The notes beneath the pieces were generated by a model. It saw nothing but the letters and a program-made list of their open reading frames with translations. It was not told the origin of the DNA and did no database searches. Below, one piece after another: positions 34,015 through 43,375 of a stretch of 49,621 bases of DNA. This DNA is from Longibaculum muris (lineage in GTDB: Bacteria; Bacillota_I; Bacilli_A; Erysipelotrichales; Coprobacillaceae): positions 1 through 49,621 of the forward strand of contig NZ_SMCQ01000022.1 in the NCBI RefSeq assembly GCF_004343035.1, read 5' to 3'. The translations under genes and the position numbers were made by a program. The number at the start of each line of letters is the position of its first letter. Within the stretch, counting starts at the first letter, position 1.

Positions 34015-35154
34015 ATGGTTGGAATGAAAGATGTCATGAAATTAGTTGGAATAATGATTATTTCTTTTTGTGCAGTTTTTGTTTGTCATTTGTTTTTAAA
34101 TTATTATATGGATTTGATTGTTTTAAAAGATGATATTTTAATGGGTGGAATGATGATTTTTTATGAAGCTCAATTATCAACTGCGAAGCTGATTAGCTTT
34201 ATTAGTGGGGGATGTTTAATATTAACGTCAGTTATTATGTTGTTTTTCTATATTAAGCATTATATTGATATACATAGAAAAGAATTAGGTATATTAAAAG
34301 CTTTAGGGTATTCACGTTTAAAAATTGCTAGTCATTTTTGGCGTTTTGGTTTTAGTGTCTTGATTGGGTGTTTGCTTGGTTATGGGGGTTCGTTTTGGTT
34401 GATGCCAACTTTTTATGCAACACAAAATCAAGATAAGATTTTACCAGATATGACTATTCATTTTCATTTCTTGTTATTTATATTTTTGGTTGTTTTACCA
34501 ACTGTCTTATTTTCTTTACTAGCAATCGTTTATAGTTATTATAAACTGAGAGGTTCATCTTTAACATTGTTGAAAGAAGCCCCTATTACAAAAGCTCAAT
34601 CAAAAAAATATAACAATAATAAGGATATTCCTTTTTTAACAGAATTACGTCAATCAACAGTAAAAAGTAAAAAGACACTAGCATTCTTTGTTATTTTTGC
34701 AGCTTTTTGTTTTTCTTCTATGACTCAAATGGCAATGAAAATGAATGAACTAGCAAGTGAAATGATGGGAGTTATGATGATGGTTATAGGTATTATTCTT
34801 GCTAGTACAACTCTTTTTCTAGCCATAACAACTGTGATTAATGGTCATTTAAAAACGATATCTATGATGCGATTGACTGGTTATTCTCAAAAGGAATGTG
34901 CTAAGGCATTGCTTGGAGGTTATCGTCCGATGGCTTATTTGGGGTTTGTTTTAGGAACAATCTATCAATATGGATTGATTCAGATGATGTTATTGGTGGT
35001 ATTTAAAGATGTTGCAGGGATTCCTCAATATCATTTTGATTTTGTAGCAATGTTTATTTCTTTGTTTAGCTTTATTGTGATTTATGAGATTGTTATGTAT
35101 GTTTATTCACAAAAAATAAAGAGCCTTTCAATTAAAGCAATCATGCTTGAATAA
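34015..35154 (+). CDS. FtsX-like ABC permease
   Basis: A 379-residue protein with about eight membrane segments arranged as two FtsX-like halves. Each half has the cytoplasmic loop typical of the family (RKELGILKALGYSRLKIASH in the first, ISMMRLTGYSQKECAKAL in the second). It lacks the large external domain of MacB or BceB permeases, so it resembles compact exporters. ATG 34015 follows the ATPase stop by four bases, with GGTGAG before it. It forms a transporter with the ATPase under TetR control. Confidence 0.88.
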   Translation: MVGMKDVMKLVGIMIISFCAVFVCHLFLNYYMDLIVLKDDILMGGMMIFYEAQLSTAKLISFISGGCLILTSVIMLFFYIKHYIDIHRKELGILKALGYSRLKIASHFWRFGFSVLIGCLLGYGGSFWLMPTFYATQNQDKILPDMTIHFHFLLFIFLVVLPTVLFSLLAIVYSYYKLRGSSLTLLKEAPITKAQSKKYNNNKDIPFLTELRQSTVKSKKTLAFFVIFAAFCFSSMTQMAMKMNELASEMMGVMMMVIGIILASTTLFLAITTVINGHLKTISMMRLTGYSQKECAKALLGGYRPMAYLGFVLGTIYQYGLIQMMLLVVFKDVAGIPQYHFDFVAMFISLFSFIVIYEIVMYVYSQKIKSLSIKAIMLE

Positions 35155-35187
35155 AATAAAGTCATGGCGATTATCCATGACTTTATT
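35155..35187. terminator. Bidirectional terminator between the FtsX and clpP genes
   Basis: Perfect 13-bp stem AATAAAGTCATGG (35155-35167) / CCATGACTTTATT (35175-35187). The right arm overlaps the end of the minus-strand clpP gene. Confidence 0.85.
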
Positions 35188-35767
35188 GATTATTCTTTAA
35201 AACTTCATCAATCAAACCATATTCCAATGCATCATAAGCATTCATAAAATAATCACGATCAGTATCTTTTTTAATCTTTCGAAGTGGCTGATTGGTCATT
35301 TTAGCTAGAAGATGATTTAATTTATCTTTTTGCTTTAAAATGTGTTTAGTTGTAATTTCAATATCACTGGCTTGACCATTTGTCCCACCGAGGGGCTGAT
35401 GAATCATGATTTCTGTATTTTCTAATGCACAACGTTTGCCTTTTGCTCCAGCAGCTAGTAAAAAGGCTCCCATACTGGCAGATAAACCCATACTAATTGT
35501 TGAAACATCACATTTTACAAAGTTCATTGTATCAAATATTGCCAGTCCAGCTGAAACGCTACCACCTGGTGAGTTGATATACATATAAATATCAGCTTGA
35601 TTATCCAATGATTCCAAGTAAAGGAGCTGACTTACAATAGAACTGGCAAGTTCATCATTGATTTCACCACATAACATAATAATACGATCTTCTAATAATC
35701 TAGAGAAAATATCATAAGCATATTCTTTCGATTGTTTTTTTAAAATAACTGTTGGTATAAAATGCAT
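35183..35767 (-). CDS. clpP: ATP-dependent Clp protease proteolytic subunit
   Basis: A 194-residue serine protease subunit, exactly the usual ClpP length. The catalytic triad is visible: Ser98 in SASMGAFLL, His123 in MIHQPLGG and Asp172 in DRDYFMNA; the oxyanion region is YINSPGGSV. It forms tetradecamers that degrade proteins fed by Clp ATPases. ATG 35767 is chosen because GGAGG lies nine bases upstream; the longer frame to 35875 adds an unrelated N-terminal stretch. No CtsR-type heptad repeats were seen upstream. It is divergent from gap. Confidence 0.97.
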   Translation of the reverse strand: MHFIPTVILKKQSKEYAYDIFSRLLEDRIIMLCGEINDELASSIVSQLLYLESLDNQADIYMYINSPGGSVSAGLAIFDTMNFVKCDVSTISMGLSASMGAFLLAAGAKGKRCALENTEIMIHQPLGGTNGQASDIEITTKHILKQKDKLNHLLAKMTNQPLRKIKKDTDRDYFMNAYDALEYGLIDEVLKNNQ

Positions 35768-35998
35768 AAGTTTTGACCTCCATAGTTCATTATAGAGTGA
35801 TTTAGCTTGATTATTCATAAAATGATAAAGGTTGAAGAATGTTATGTTTGATTTATTCAAATAATGGAAATTCATGATTTAAAAATGGAAAAAGTTGTTT
35901 AATTCGTCAATTGTTATGTAAGAAAAAGTCTTTTCTTGCTTGGAAGTGTTTACATTAGGAAACTTGTGAATTTTTTTATATATTACTTACAACTTTTA

Positions 35999-36027
35999 TT
36001 GATTTATTTTAGTTTGTAGACTATAAT
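35999..36027 (+). promoter_or_regulatory. Strong promoter of gap
   Basis: TTGATT (35999-36004), exact 17-bp spacer, consensus TATAAT (36022-36027), with CAAGGAGG 18 bp later. It fits the high expression suggested by the codon use of gap. Confidence 0.85.
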
Positions 36028-36063
36028 AGAGTCATAAAATAAATCAAGGAGGATGTCAAAGAA

Positions 36064-37080
36064 ATGGCAGTAAAAGTAGCAATTAACGGTTTCGGACGTA
36101 TTGGACGTCTAGCATTTAGACAAATGTTTGGTGCTGAAGGATATGAAGTTGTAGCAATCAACGATTTAACAGATCCTAAAATGTTAGCACATTTATTAAA
36201 ATATGATTCAGCACAAGGTACTTATGCTTTAGCTGATAAAGTTGAAGCTAAAGAATCTTCAATTGTTGTAGACGGAAAAGAAATCGAAATCTACAAAGAA
36301 GCAGATGCTTCTAAATTACCTTGGGGAGAATTAGGAGTAGACGTAGTATTAGAATGTACTGGTTTCTATACTTCTAAAGCTAAATCTCAAGCACATATCG
36401 ATGCTGGAGCTAAAAAAGTTGTAATTTCTGCACCTGCAGGAAATGATTTACCAACAGTAGTATTCGGTGTTAATGAAAACATCTTAACTGCTGATGACAC
36501 AATCATCTCAGCTGCATCTTGTACAACTAACTGCTTAGCACCTATGGCTAATGCATTAAACAATTTAGCACCAATCAAATCTGGTATCATGTTAACAGTT
36601 CATGCTTACACTGGTGACCAAATGGTATTAGATGGACCTCATAGAAAAGGTGATTTAAGAAGAGCACGTGCTGCTGCAGTTAATATCGTACCTAACTCAA
36701 CTGGTGCTGCAAAAGCTATCGGATTAGTAATTCCTGAATTAAATGGAAAATTAATTGGTTCTGCTCAACGTGTACCTGTACCTACAGGATCTACAACTAT
36801 CTTAACTTCAGTTGTTGAAGGTGAAGTTACAGTTGAAGAAGTTAACGCAGCAATGAAAGCAGCAACTACTCCATCATTCGGATATACTGAAGAACCATTA
36901 GTATCTTCTGATATTATCGGAATTTCTTATGGATCATTATTCGATGCAACTCAAACTATGGTTAAACCATTAGACAACGGAACTACTGAAGTTCAAACAG
37001 TTGCTTGGTATGACAACGAAAATTCTTATACTTCTAACATGGTTAGAACTATTAAATATTTCGCTGAATTAACTAAATAA
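36064..37080 (+). CDS. gap: Glyceraldehyde-3-phosphate dehydrogenase
   Basis: A 338-residue glycolytic enzyme oxidising glyceraldehyde 3-phosphate with NAD+ and phosphate. It has the N-terminal Rossmann motif [14 protein letters not shown], catalytic Cys in [23 protein letters not shown] and the C-terminal [15 protein letters not shown]. Asp in AINDLTDP after beta-2 favours NAD+. Codon use is more biased (frequent AAC, ATC and TTC) than in the neighbours, as in highly expressed genes. CAAGGAGGATG lies before the ATG, and a strong promoter and terminator bracket it as a single-gene unit. Confidence 0.98.
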   Translation: MAVKVAINGFGRIGRLAFRQMFGAEGYEVVAINDLTDPKMLAHLLKYDSAQGTYALADKVEAKESSIVVDGKEIEIYKEADASKLPWGELGVDVVLECTGFYTSKAKSQAHIDAGAKKVVISAPAGNDLPTVVFGVNENILTADDTIISAASCTTNCLAPMANALNNLAPIKSGIMLTVHAYTGDQMVLDGPHRKGDLRRARAAAVNIVPNSTGAAKAIGLVIPELNGKLIGSAQRVPVPTGSTTILTSVVEGEVTVEEVNAAMKAATTPSFGYTEEPLVSSDIIGISYGSLFDATQTMVKPLDNGTTEVQTVAWYDNENSYTSNMVRTIKYFAELTK

Positions 37081-37087
37081 TGCCGAA

Positions 37088-37114
37088 AGAGAACCCTGAC
37101 GGGTTCTTTTTTTT
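37088..37114 (+). terminator. Intrinsic terminator of gap
   Basis: AGAACCC (37090-37096), TGAC loop, GGGTTCT (37101-37107), then a run of seven more T. Confidence 0.95.
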
Positions 37115-37178
37115 GCACATCTTTTGCGTAAAATTGTCCTTTATAGTATGATTATGTCAAAAGAAAGGAGGAAGGAAG

Positions 37179-37958
37179 ATGGATTCGTCAGTTATTATTG
37201 GATTACTGATTCCTTTTTTAGGAACAACATTAGGTGCAGGCTGTGTTTTCTTTATGCGTCAAAGCATGAATCGTTTAGTAGAGAAAATTTTATTAGGATT
37301 TGCTTCTGGAGTCATGGTTGCTGCTTCAGTCTGGTCATTGTTGATTCCCGCGATAGATATGTCAGAAGATTTAGGTAAATTTGCTTTTATGCCAGCTGCG
37401 ATTGGATTTTTATTGGGAATAGGTTTTTTATTGATGTTAGATAAAACAATTCCGCATATGCATTTAGATTATCAAGAAGAAGGGAAAAAAGCTCAGTTAA
37501 AGAAAACAACTATGTTGGTTTTAGCTGTAACTTTACATAATATTCCTGAGGGTATGGCAGTTGGTGTTGTGTTTGCAGGTGTTATATTAGGTAATAATGA
37601 TGTGTCTTTGATGGGAGCTATGGCATTGGCTATTGGGATTGCGATTCAAAACTTTCCTGAGGGTGCCATTATTTCAATGCCTTTAAGAAGTGAAGGTGCT
37701 TCAAAGAAAAAAGCTTTTGGTTATGGTATGTTATCAGGGATTGTTGAACCAATTGGTGCAATTATTACCATTTTATTATCTCGTATTGTGATTCCAATTT
37801 TACCTTATTTATTAGCCTTCGCAGCTGGAGCTATGATGTATGTTGTTGTAGAAGAATTAGTTCCTGAAGCTTCTTCTGGAGATCATAGCAACATAGCAAC
37901 TATTGGTTTTGCGATTGGCTTTGTAGTGATGATGATTTTAGATGTTGCTTTAGGATGA
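37179..37958 (+). CDS. ZIP-family divalent metal transporter
   Basis: A 259-residue membrane protein with eight helices. The transport site is seen in TLHNIPEGMAVGVVF (helix 4) and IQNFPEGAIISMPL (helix 5), the paired HNxPEG and xNxPEG motifs of ZIP transporters. It imports Zn2+, Mn2+ or Fe2+. AAAGAAAGGAGGAAGG precedes the ATG. The DtxR-type regulator gene begins 51 bp downstream, which suggests metal-responsive control of uptake. Confidence 0.93.
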   Translation: MDSSVIIGLLIPFLGTTLGAGCVFFMRQSMNRLVEKILLGFASGVMVAASVWSLLIPAIDMSEDLGKFAFMPAAIGFLLGIGFLLMLDKTIPHMHLDYQEEGKKAQLKKTTMLVLAVTLHNIPEGMAVGVVFAGVILGNNDVSLMGAMALAIGIAIQNFPEGAIISMPLRSEGASKKKAFGYGMLSGIVEPIGAIITILLSRIVIPILPYLLAFAAGAMMYVVVEELVPEASSGDHSNIATIGFAIGFVVMMILDVALG

Positions 37959-38009
37959 TGAATATAAAAAAGTATGATATAATAGATGAAAATGAGGGAG
38001 GATGAAAGA

Positions 38010-38378
38010 ATGGATTTACATGAATCTGGTGAGATGTATCTTGAAACGATTCTCATGTTAAAAAATAAAAATGAATATGTCCGTTCGATTGATATTGCTC
38101 ATGAGATGAATTTCTCTAAGCCAAGTGTATCACGTGCTATTAAAATCCTTAAAGAGTCACAATTGATTACGGTTGATCAAAAAGGTTATATTGATTTTAC
38201 TGATAAGGGTCGTCAAATTGCTGAAAAGGTTTATAATCGTCATACAACTTTAACAGATTTTTTAGTTACTTTAGGGGTAAGTCAAAAACAAGCTGAGGAT
38301 GATGCTTGTCGTTTAGAACATATTATCAGTGAAGAAAGTTATCAATGTATTCGTCAATTTTTAAAGAAGCAGTCTTAA
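38010..38378 (+). CDS. DtxR/MntR-family metal-dependent regulator
   Basis: A 122-residue protein with N-terminal winged helix (VRSIDIAHEMNFSKPSVSRAIK) and a dimer/metal domain (NRHTTLTDFLVTLGV, CRLEHIISEE). Met9, Cys100, Glu103, His104 and His78 line up by eye with the DtxR/IdeR metal ligands (Met10, Cys102, Glu105, His106, His79) rather than with the Asp8 type of Bacillus MntR. There is no SH3-like C-terminal domain. GGGAGG before ATG 38010 decides the start. An extended -10 (TGATATAAT) lies just upstream, so it may have its own promoter besides read-through from the ZIP gene. Confidence 0.88.
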   Translation: MDLHESGEMYLETILMLKNKNEYVRSIDIAHEMNFSKPSVSRAIKILKESQLITVDQKGYIDFTDKGRQIAEKVYNRHTTLTDFLVTLGVSQKQAEDDACRLEHIISEESYQCIRQFLKKQS

Positions 38379-38390
38379 GGATTGCTTTTC
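38367..38390 (+). terminator. Intrinsic terminator after the DtxR-type gene
   Basis: AAGCAGTC (38367-38374), loop TTAAG, GATTGCTT (38380-38387, one G-T pair), then TTCTTTATT. Confidence 0.7.
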
Positions 38391-38403
38391 TTTATTATAA
38401 AAG

Positions 38404-38473
38404 TTGCATAAAAGTGTATAATTATGCAATTAGATGTGATATAATGTAGAAAATAAAATATTTCGTTGCATAA
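38404..38473 (+). promoter_or_regulatory. TTGCATAA inverted repeat and extended -10 promoter before the S41 protease gene
   Basis: TTGCATAA (38404-38411) and TTATGCAA (38422-38429) form a perfect inverted repeat with a 10-base spacer; a third TTGCATAA lies at 38466-38473. TG-A-TATAAT (38437-38445) between them is an extended -10. The remaining upstream DNA to 38606 is A+T-rich, with a second possible promoter near 38537-38566 (TTGTAA, TATATT), and no gene. Confidence 0.45.
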
Positions 38474-38606
38474 TATTATGGATATATTTCCTTTGTCATT
38501 GATTAGAAAATCAACTTTATAAAAATGATGTGATTTTGTAATAATTGAGTTTAGTTAGTTATATTTTGAGGAAATATATGGTAAAATAAGAAAACGAGGT
38601 GTGAAT

Positions 38607-40043
38607 ATGGATAATTATAATTTTGAATATGAACAAAAGAAAAAAAAGAAATTAAAAAAGGGACCACTTTATGTGATTGGTTGTCTTTTGTGCCTGGTTA
38701 TTGGGATGGGAGCAGGTTATTTTTTACGTGGCTCACAAACATCAGTTGCGACATCAAAAGAAACAAATATATATGATGAAATACGTCAAACATTAGAAAA
38801 TGATTTTTTAGATACTACTGATAGTCAAATGTCTTTAAAAGAAAGAATATTAAATGGGATGGTCTATGGTTTAGGAGATCCTCATACATCTTATTTGTCA
38901 CAGGAACAATCAGCTGCTTTTACAACAAGTGTTAATGGGTCTTTTCAAGGAATAGGTGTGACCTTTACTACTGTTGATGAGGGTGGACTTATTTTAAAAG
39001 TGTATCAAAATACACCTGCTGCTAAAGCGGGAGTATTGGCAGGAGATATGATTACAAAGGTAGAAGGAACTTCAATTGCTGGATATACTTCTGAAAAGAT
39101 TAAAAATACGATTCAAGGTGAAAGTGGTAGTGAAGTAAGTTTGCATATCTTAAGAGATGGAAAAGAATTGGATTTAAAAGTAAAAAGAGAGAGTGTAGAA
39201 ACTTCTGTGGCTAGTCAAATAAAAACCGTTGGAAAAGAAAAGGTTGGTTATTTAACAATTACAACTTTTGGTGAAAGAACGAGTGATTTGGTTGAAGGAG
39301 TCTTAAAATCATTTCAAAAGGAGAATGTTAAACATTTGGTTATTGATTTAAGAGATAATAGTGGTGGCTATTTAGATGCTGCTCATAATATTTTAGATTT
39401 GCTTATTAAAGATGGAGAAGTGCTTTTTAGAGTTGAACCAAAACAAGGGAAAGAACAAGTTTATAAGGCAACAAATAGGGAAAAATATACATTTGATGAT
39501 GGTTATATTTTAGTTAATGGTGATAGTGCAAGTGCTTCTGAGGTTGTTACTGCAGCATTAAAAGAAGTCTTAGGTTATAAAGTTGTTGGTGAAAAAACAT
39601 ATGGAAAGGGAACCGCTCAAACACAAAAGGTTTTTGCTGATTCATCAGTGTTAAAATATACGAATGCTAAGTGGTTAACGCCAAAAGGTGATTGGGTAAA
39701 TGGTAAAGGAATTAAACCTGATTATGAAGTGAAGATGAAAAGTATTGGTGATTTTCATGTGGGAGAAATGAAAAAATCTTATCATTTTGATCAAGTTGAT
39801 GATAATGTTTTGTTTATGCAAGAAAAGTTAAAGGAATTAGGATATCCAGTCGATCGTGAAGATGGCTATTTTTCACAAAAAACAAAAACCGCTTTAGAAA
39901 CATTTGAAAAGGATTATCATTTGAAAGTAGATGGAATTTATGATAAGAATGATTCAATGATTTTATTGAGTGCTTTATCTTATCATATTTATCAAAAAAC
40001 AATTGATCAAGGATATCAAAAAGTAGAAGAATTAATAAAGTAA
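38607..40043 (+). CDS. S41-family C-terminal processing protease with peptidoglycan-binding domain
   Basis: A 478-residue protein anchored by one N-terminal helix (PLYVIGCLLCLVIGMGAGYF), so the rest lies outside the cell. It has a PDZ domain (about 110-190, GSFQGIGVTF, PAAKAGVLAGDMITKVEG), an S41 protease domain with catalytic Ser in SASASEVVTAAL and Lys in GKGTAQTQKVF, and a C-terminal PG_binding_1 domain (VLFMQEKLKELGYPVDREDG). This is the CtpA/CtpB architecture. GAGGTGTG precedes ATG 38607; the GTG at 38601 overlaps that site. uvrB starts 12 bp after its stop. Confidence 0.95.
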   Translation: MDNYNFEYEQKKKKKLKKGPLYVIGCLLCLVIGMGAGYFLRGSQTSVATSKETNIYDEIRQTLENDFLDTTDSQMSLKERILNGMVYGLGDPHTSYLSQEQSAAFTTSVNGSFQGIGVTFTTVDEGGLILKVYQNTPAAKAGVLAGDMITKVEGTSIAGYTSEKIKNTIQGESGSEVSLHILRDGKELDLKVKRESVETSVASQIKTVGKEKVGYLTITTFGERTSDLVEGVLKSFQKENVKHLVIDLRDNSGGYLDAAHNILDLLIKDGEVLFRVEPKQGKEQVYKATNREKYTFDDGYILVNGDSASASEVVTAALKEVLGYKVVGEKTYGKGTAQTQKVFADSSVLKYTNAKWLTPKGDWVNGKGIKPDYEVKMKSIGDFHVGEMKKSYHFDQVDDNVLFMQEKLKELGYPVDREDGYFSQKTKTALETFEKDYHLKVDGIYDKNDSMILLSALSYHIYQKTIDQGYQKVEELIK

Positions 40044-40055
40044 GGAGTGGTAGAA

Positions 40056-42029
40056 ATGGAAAAGTTTAAGCTTGTCTCTGAATATTCTCCAATGGGTGAT
40101 CAGCCAACAGCTATTCAACAATTGGTAGATGGAATTAAAGCTGGGAAAAAGGAACAGGTTTTATTAGGTGGAACAGGAACAGGAAAGACTTTTACTGTTT
40201 CTAATGTTATAGCTCAAGTGAATAAGCCAACCTTGGTTTTAGCACATAATAAAACTTTAGCGGGGCAGCTTTATTCAGAATTAAAAGAGTTTTTTCCTGA
40301 AAATAGAGTAGAATATTTTGTTTCTAACTTCGATTTTTATCAACCAGAAGCCTATATTCCTAAGAGTGATACTTATATTGATAAAAATGCACAGACAAAT
40401 TATGAGATAGAAATGCTGCGTTCAGCAGCAATGAACTCTTTGTTAGAAAGAAATGATACAATTGTAGTAGCATCTGTTGCTTCAATTTATGGATTGGGAA
40501 ATCCTGAACAATATAAAGAAATGATTTTTTCTTTACGTGTTGGTCAAGAGATTGATCGTAAAGAATTATTGACTTATTTGGTTGATCGTCAATATCAAAG
40601 AAACGATATTGAACAATCAAAAGGAACATTTAGAGTTCGTGGTGATGTGATTGAAATTGTGCCAGGTCATACTGAAAGCTGGTTAATCCGTATTGAGCTT
40701 TTTGGTGATGAGGTTGAACGTATTAGTGAAGTTGATCCTTTAACAGGAAAGGTTTTGGGAAGTTATCATACTTATACGATTTATCCTGCTTATGGATATG
40801 TAACGAAACGTGAACAGATGTTAAAGGCATGTGAAACGATATCTGCTGAATTAAAAGATCGTTTGAAATATTTTGAAGATAATATGAAACCTTTAGAGTA
40901 TGAGCGTCTTGATCAACGTACTCGTCATGATGTGGAAATGTTAAGAGAAGTAGGAATGTGTCCAGGAATTGAAAACTATTCTCGCCATATTGATGGAAGA
41001 CAAGCCGGACAACGTCCTTATACATTAATTGATTATTTCCCTAAAGATTTCTTAATGATTGTAGATGAAAGTCATGTTATGTTACCACAAGTGAGAGGAA
41101 TGTTTAATGGTGATAGAAGTCGTAAAGAGACACTTGTTGAATATGGATTTAGATTACCAAGTGCTTTAGATAATCGTCCTTTACGTTTTGAAGAATTTGA
41201 AAAGATTATTAATCAAGTTATTTATGTTTCAGCTACACCAGGTGATTATGAATTAGAAAAAACACATGGTGAATATGCTGAACAAATTATTCGTCCTACA
41301 GGATTGTTGGATCCGATTATAGAAGTTCGTCCAACTAAGAATCAAATTGATGATATTATTAGTGAGATTAATGAACGTATTGAGAAGAATGAAAGAGTTT
41401 TGATTACAACTTTGACAAAACGTATGGCTGAGGATTTAAGTGCTTATTTAAAAGAAGTTGGATTGAAAGTTGCATATTTACATTCTGATACAAAGACTTT
41501 AGAAAGAACTGAAATTCTAAGAGATTTAAGACTTGGGAAGTATGATGTTTTAGTTGGTATTAACTTATTGAGAGAGGGTCTTGACTTACCAGAAGTTTCA
41601 CTTGTTTGTATTTTAGATGCGGATAAAGAAGGGTTCTTAAGAAGTGAACGTTCTTTGATTCAAACAATTGGTCGTGCTGCCAGAAATGCTAATGGAAAAG
41701 TCATTATGTATGGTGATCGTATCACTGATTCAATGAGAAAAGCCCTTGATGAAACAGCACGTCGTCGTGAAATTCAAGAAGCTTATAATCAAGAACATCA
41801 TATTACTCCACAAACAATTCATAAGGAAATTAGAGATTTGATTCAAGGTAAAGAGACAGTTGATGAAGCAACAGCTCTTGTTCAAAAAGGTAAGAAAGCT
41901 GATAAGAAGGCTAAGAAGAAATTAATTGAGGATTTAGAAAAAGAAATGAAACAAGCTGCGAAGGTATTGGATTTTGAACGTGCGATGGAACTTCGTGATA
42001 TTATTATGGAATTGAAAGGTGAAAAATAA
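40056..42029 (+). CDS. uvrB: UvrABC system protein B
   Basis: A 657-residue subunit of the nucleotide excision repair complex. It verifies damage after loading by UvrA and recruits UvrC. It shows Walker A ([10 protein letters not shown]), the beta-hairpin region (YQPEAYIP), DESH motif [10 protein letters not shown], helicase motif VI (QTIGRAARN) and the C-terminal UVR coiled coil ([20 protein letters not shown]). ATG 40056 is chosen because TAAGGAG lies nine bases before it. It is followed by cca with one-base overlap and then uvrA. Confidence 0.98.
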   Translation: MEKFKLVSEYSPMGDQPTAIQQLVDGIKAGKKEQVLLGGTGTGKTFTVSNVIAQVNKPTLVLAHNKTLAGQLYSELKEFFPENRVEYFVSNFDFYQPEAYIPKSDTYIDKNAQTNYEIEMLRSAAMNSLLERNDTIVVASVASIYGLGNPEQYKEMIFSLRVGQEIDRKELLTYLVDRQYQRNDIEQSKGTFRVRGDVIEIVPGHTESWLIRIELFGDEVERISEVDPLTGKVLGSYHTYTIYPAYGYVTKREQMLKACETISAELKDRLKYFEDNMKPLEYERLDQRTRHDVEMLREVGMCPGIENYSRHIDGRQAGQRPYTLIDYFPKDFLMIVDESHVMLPQVRGMFNGDRSRKETLVEYGFRLPSALDNRPLRFEEFEKIINQVIYVSATPGDYELEKTHGEYAEQIIRPTGLLDPIIEVRPTKNQIDDIISEINERIEKNERVLITTLTKRMAEDLSAYLKEVGLKVAYLHSDTKTLERTEILRDLRLGKYDVLVGINLLREGLDLPEVSLVCILDADKEGFLRSERSLIQTIGRAARNANGKVIMYGDRITDSMRKALDETARRREIQEAYNQEHHITPQTIHKEIRDLIQGKETVDEATALVQKGKKADKKAKKKLIEDLEKEMKQAAKVLDFERAMELRDIIMELKGEK

Positions 42030-43375
42030 TGCAGTTTAAAAAACTTGCAGAGGATGTCTTTGAAGATATTTTACATTCAGGTGGGTATGTTTATATTGTT
42101 GGTGGATGTGTTCGTGATGAAGTTATGGGAATCCAAGGTGAAAATGATATAGATGTAGAAGTCTATCATTTGACGTATCAACAATTATATGATGTTTTAG
42201 CTCGTCATGGACATGTGAATACTTTTGGACAATCGTTTGCTATTATGCAGCTTGATTGTTTACCTCATTATGATTTTGCCTTGCCACGTAAAGAAAAGAA
42301 AACAGGTGAGAAACATCAGGACTTTCAAGTGATGATTGATCCTGAATTATCTTTAGATAAAGCTATTCAGCGTCGTGATTTAACCATGAATGCTTTAATG
42401 TATGATTATCAGCAAGGTAAGATTATTGATTTATGTGGTGGTATTGATGATATTAAAAATCGCGTGATTCGTTGTGTAAATGTGAAAACCTTTGCTGAAG
42501 ATCCTTTAAGGGTTTTAAGAATTGCTCAATTTGTTGCTCGTTTTGATATGTTGGTGGAAAAAAGGACATTACAATTGTGTAAAGAAATGGTTAAACAACA
42601 TATGTTAGACCATTTATCAATTGAAAGAGTCTATAGTGAATATTCAAAAATCTTAATGGCAGAAAAACCATCATTAGGATTTGAGTTTTTAAGAACGATA
42701 GATGCTTTACCGCCTTATCTTAAAGCTTTAGAAACTACTCATCAACGTTTAGATTATCATCCTGAGGGACATGTTTTCAATCATACGATGTTAGTGATTG
42801 ATGTGGCTGCTTTAACGAAACATAAAACAGATCACCCATTATGGTTTATGTGGTCTTGTTTATTGCATGATATTGGAAAACCTGTTGTAACTACAAAAGA
42901 AGGTCATGCTCATGGGCATAATGAAGCAGGGGTTGAGGTTTTTAAACAAGTGGATATAATTACAGCTAAAAAAGAACGAGAATATATTTCTACAATGATT
43001 ATGTATCATATGCATTTGATGAATATGGCCAGAAATCATAGTAGGGATTTATCTTATTTGAGGTTGTTAAAGAAGATAGATGGAAAAGTTTCATTGAATG
43101 ATTTGATTTGTATAAGTTGTTGTGATAAGTTAGGTAGGGGGAAAGTTGCAAGAGAACAGTATGATGCTTTTTTAGAGTTTATTGCTGATAAAAAGGCGCG
43201 TTTGGGTGATCGAGCAAAACCTCCAATGATTAATGGAAACGATTTATTGGAAGCTGGATTTAAGGCTGATAAGCAATTGAAGAAGGTTTTAGCAGAGGCT
43301 TATGATTTACAGCTTCAAGGAATAGATAGAGAGAGAATATTAAGGAGTTTAAAGAAAAAGTATGATAAAGGATAA
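42029..43375 (+). CDS. cca: CCA tRNA nucleotidyltransferase with HD domain
   Basis: A 448-residue enzyme that builds or repairs the 3' CCA of tRNAs. The N-terminal nucleotidyltransferase head has [10 protein letters not shown], the metal pair in DIDVEVY and the neck motif [12 protein letters not shown]. The C-terminal part holds an HD domain ([16 protein letters not shown] and H-x-H residues), a putative phosphohydrolase. The HD form with this order occurs in several Bacillota. It overlaps uvrB by one base (TAATG) and uvrA by 14 bp, so it is translated within the uvr operon. Confidence 0.92.
   Translation: MQFKKLAEDVFEDILHSGGYVYIVGGCVRDEVMGIQGENDIDVEVYHLTYQQLYDVLARHGHVNTFGQSFAIMQLDCLPHYDFALPRKEKKTGEKHQDFQVMIDPELSLDKAIQRRDLTMNALMYDYQQGKIIDLCGGIDDIKNRVIRCVNVKTFAEDPLRVLRIAQFVARFDMLVEKRTLQLCKEMVKQHMLDHLSIERVYSEYSKILMAEKPSLGFEFLRTIDALPPYLKALETTHQRLDYHPEGHVFNHTMLVIDVAALTKHKTDHPLWFMWSCLLHDIGKPVVTTKEGHAHGHNEAGVEVFKQVDIITAKKEREYISTMIMYHMHLMNMARNHSRDLSYLRLLKKIDGKVSLNDLICISCCDKLGRGKVAREQYDAFLEFIADKKARLGDRAKPPMINGNDLLEAGFKADKQLKKVLAEAYDLQLQGIDRERILRSLKKKYDKG

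Noticed and set aside
35768-35960. CtsR or CIRCE heat-shock operator before clpP
   Set aside because: No GGTCAAA heptad repeat and no CIRCE inverted repeat could be found upstream of clpP.
37124-37378. 84-codon open frame overlapping the ZIP gene start
   Set aside because: It is an out-of-frame shadow of the ZIP transporter gene, which has the good ribosome binding site and conserved motifs.
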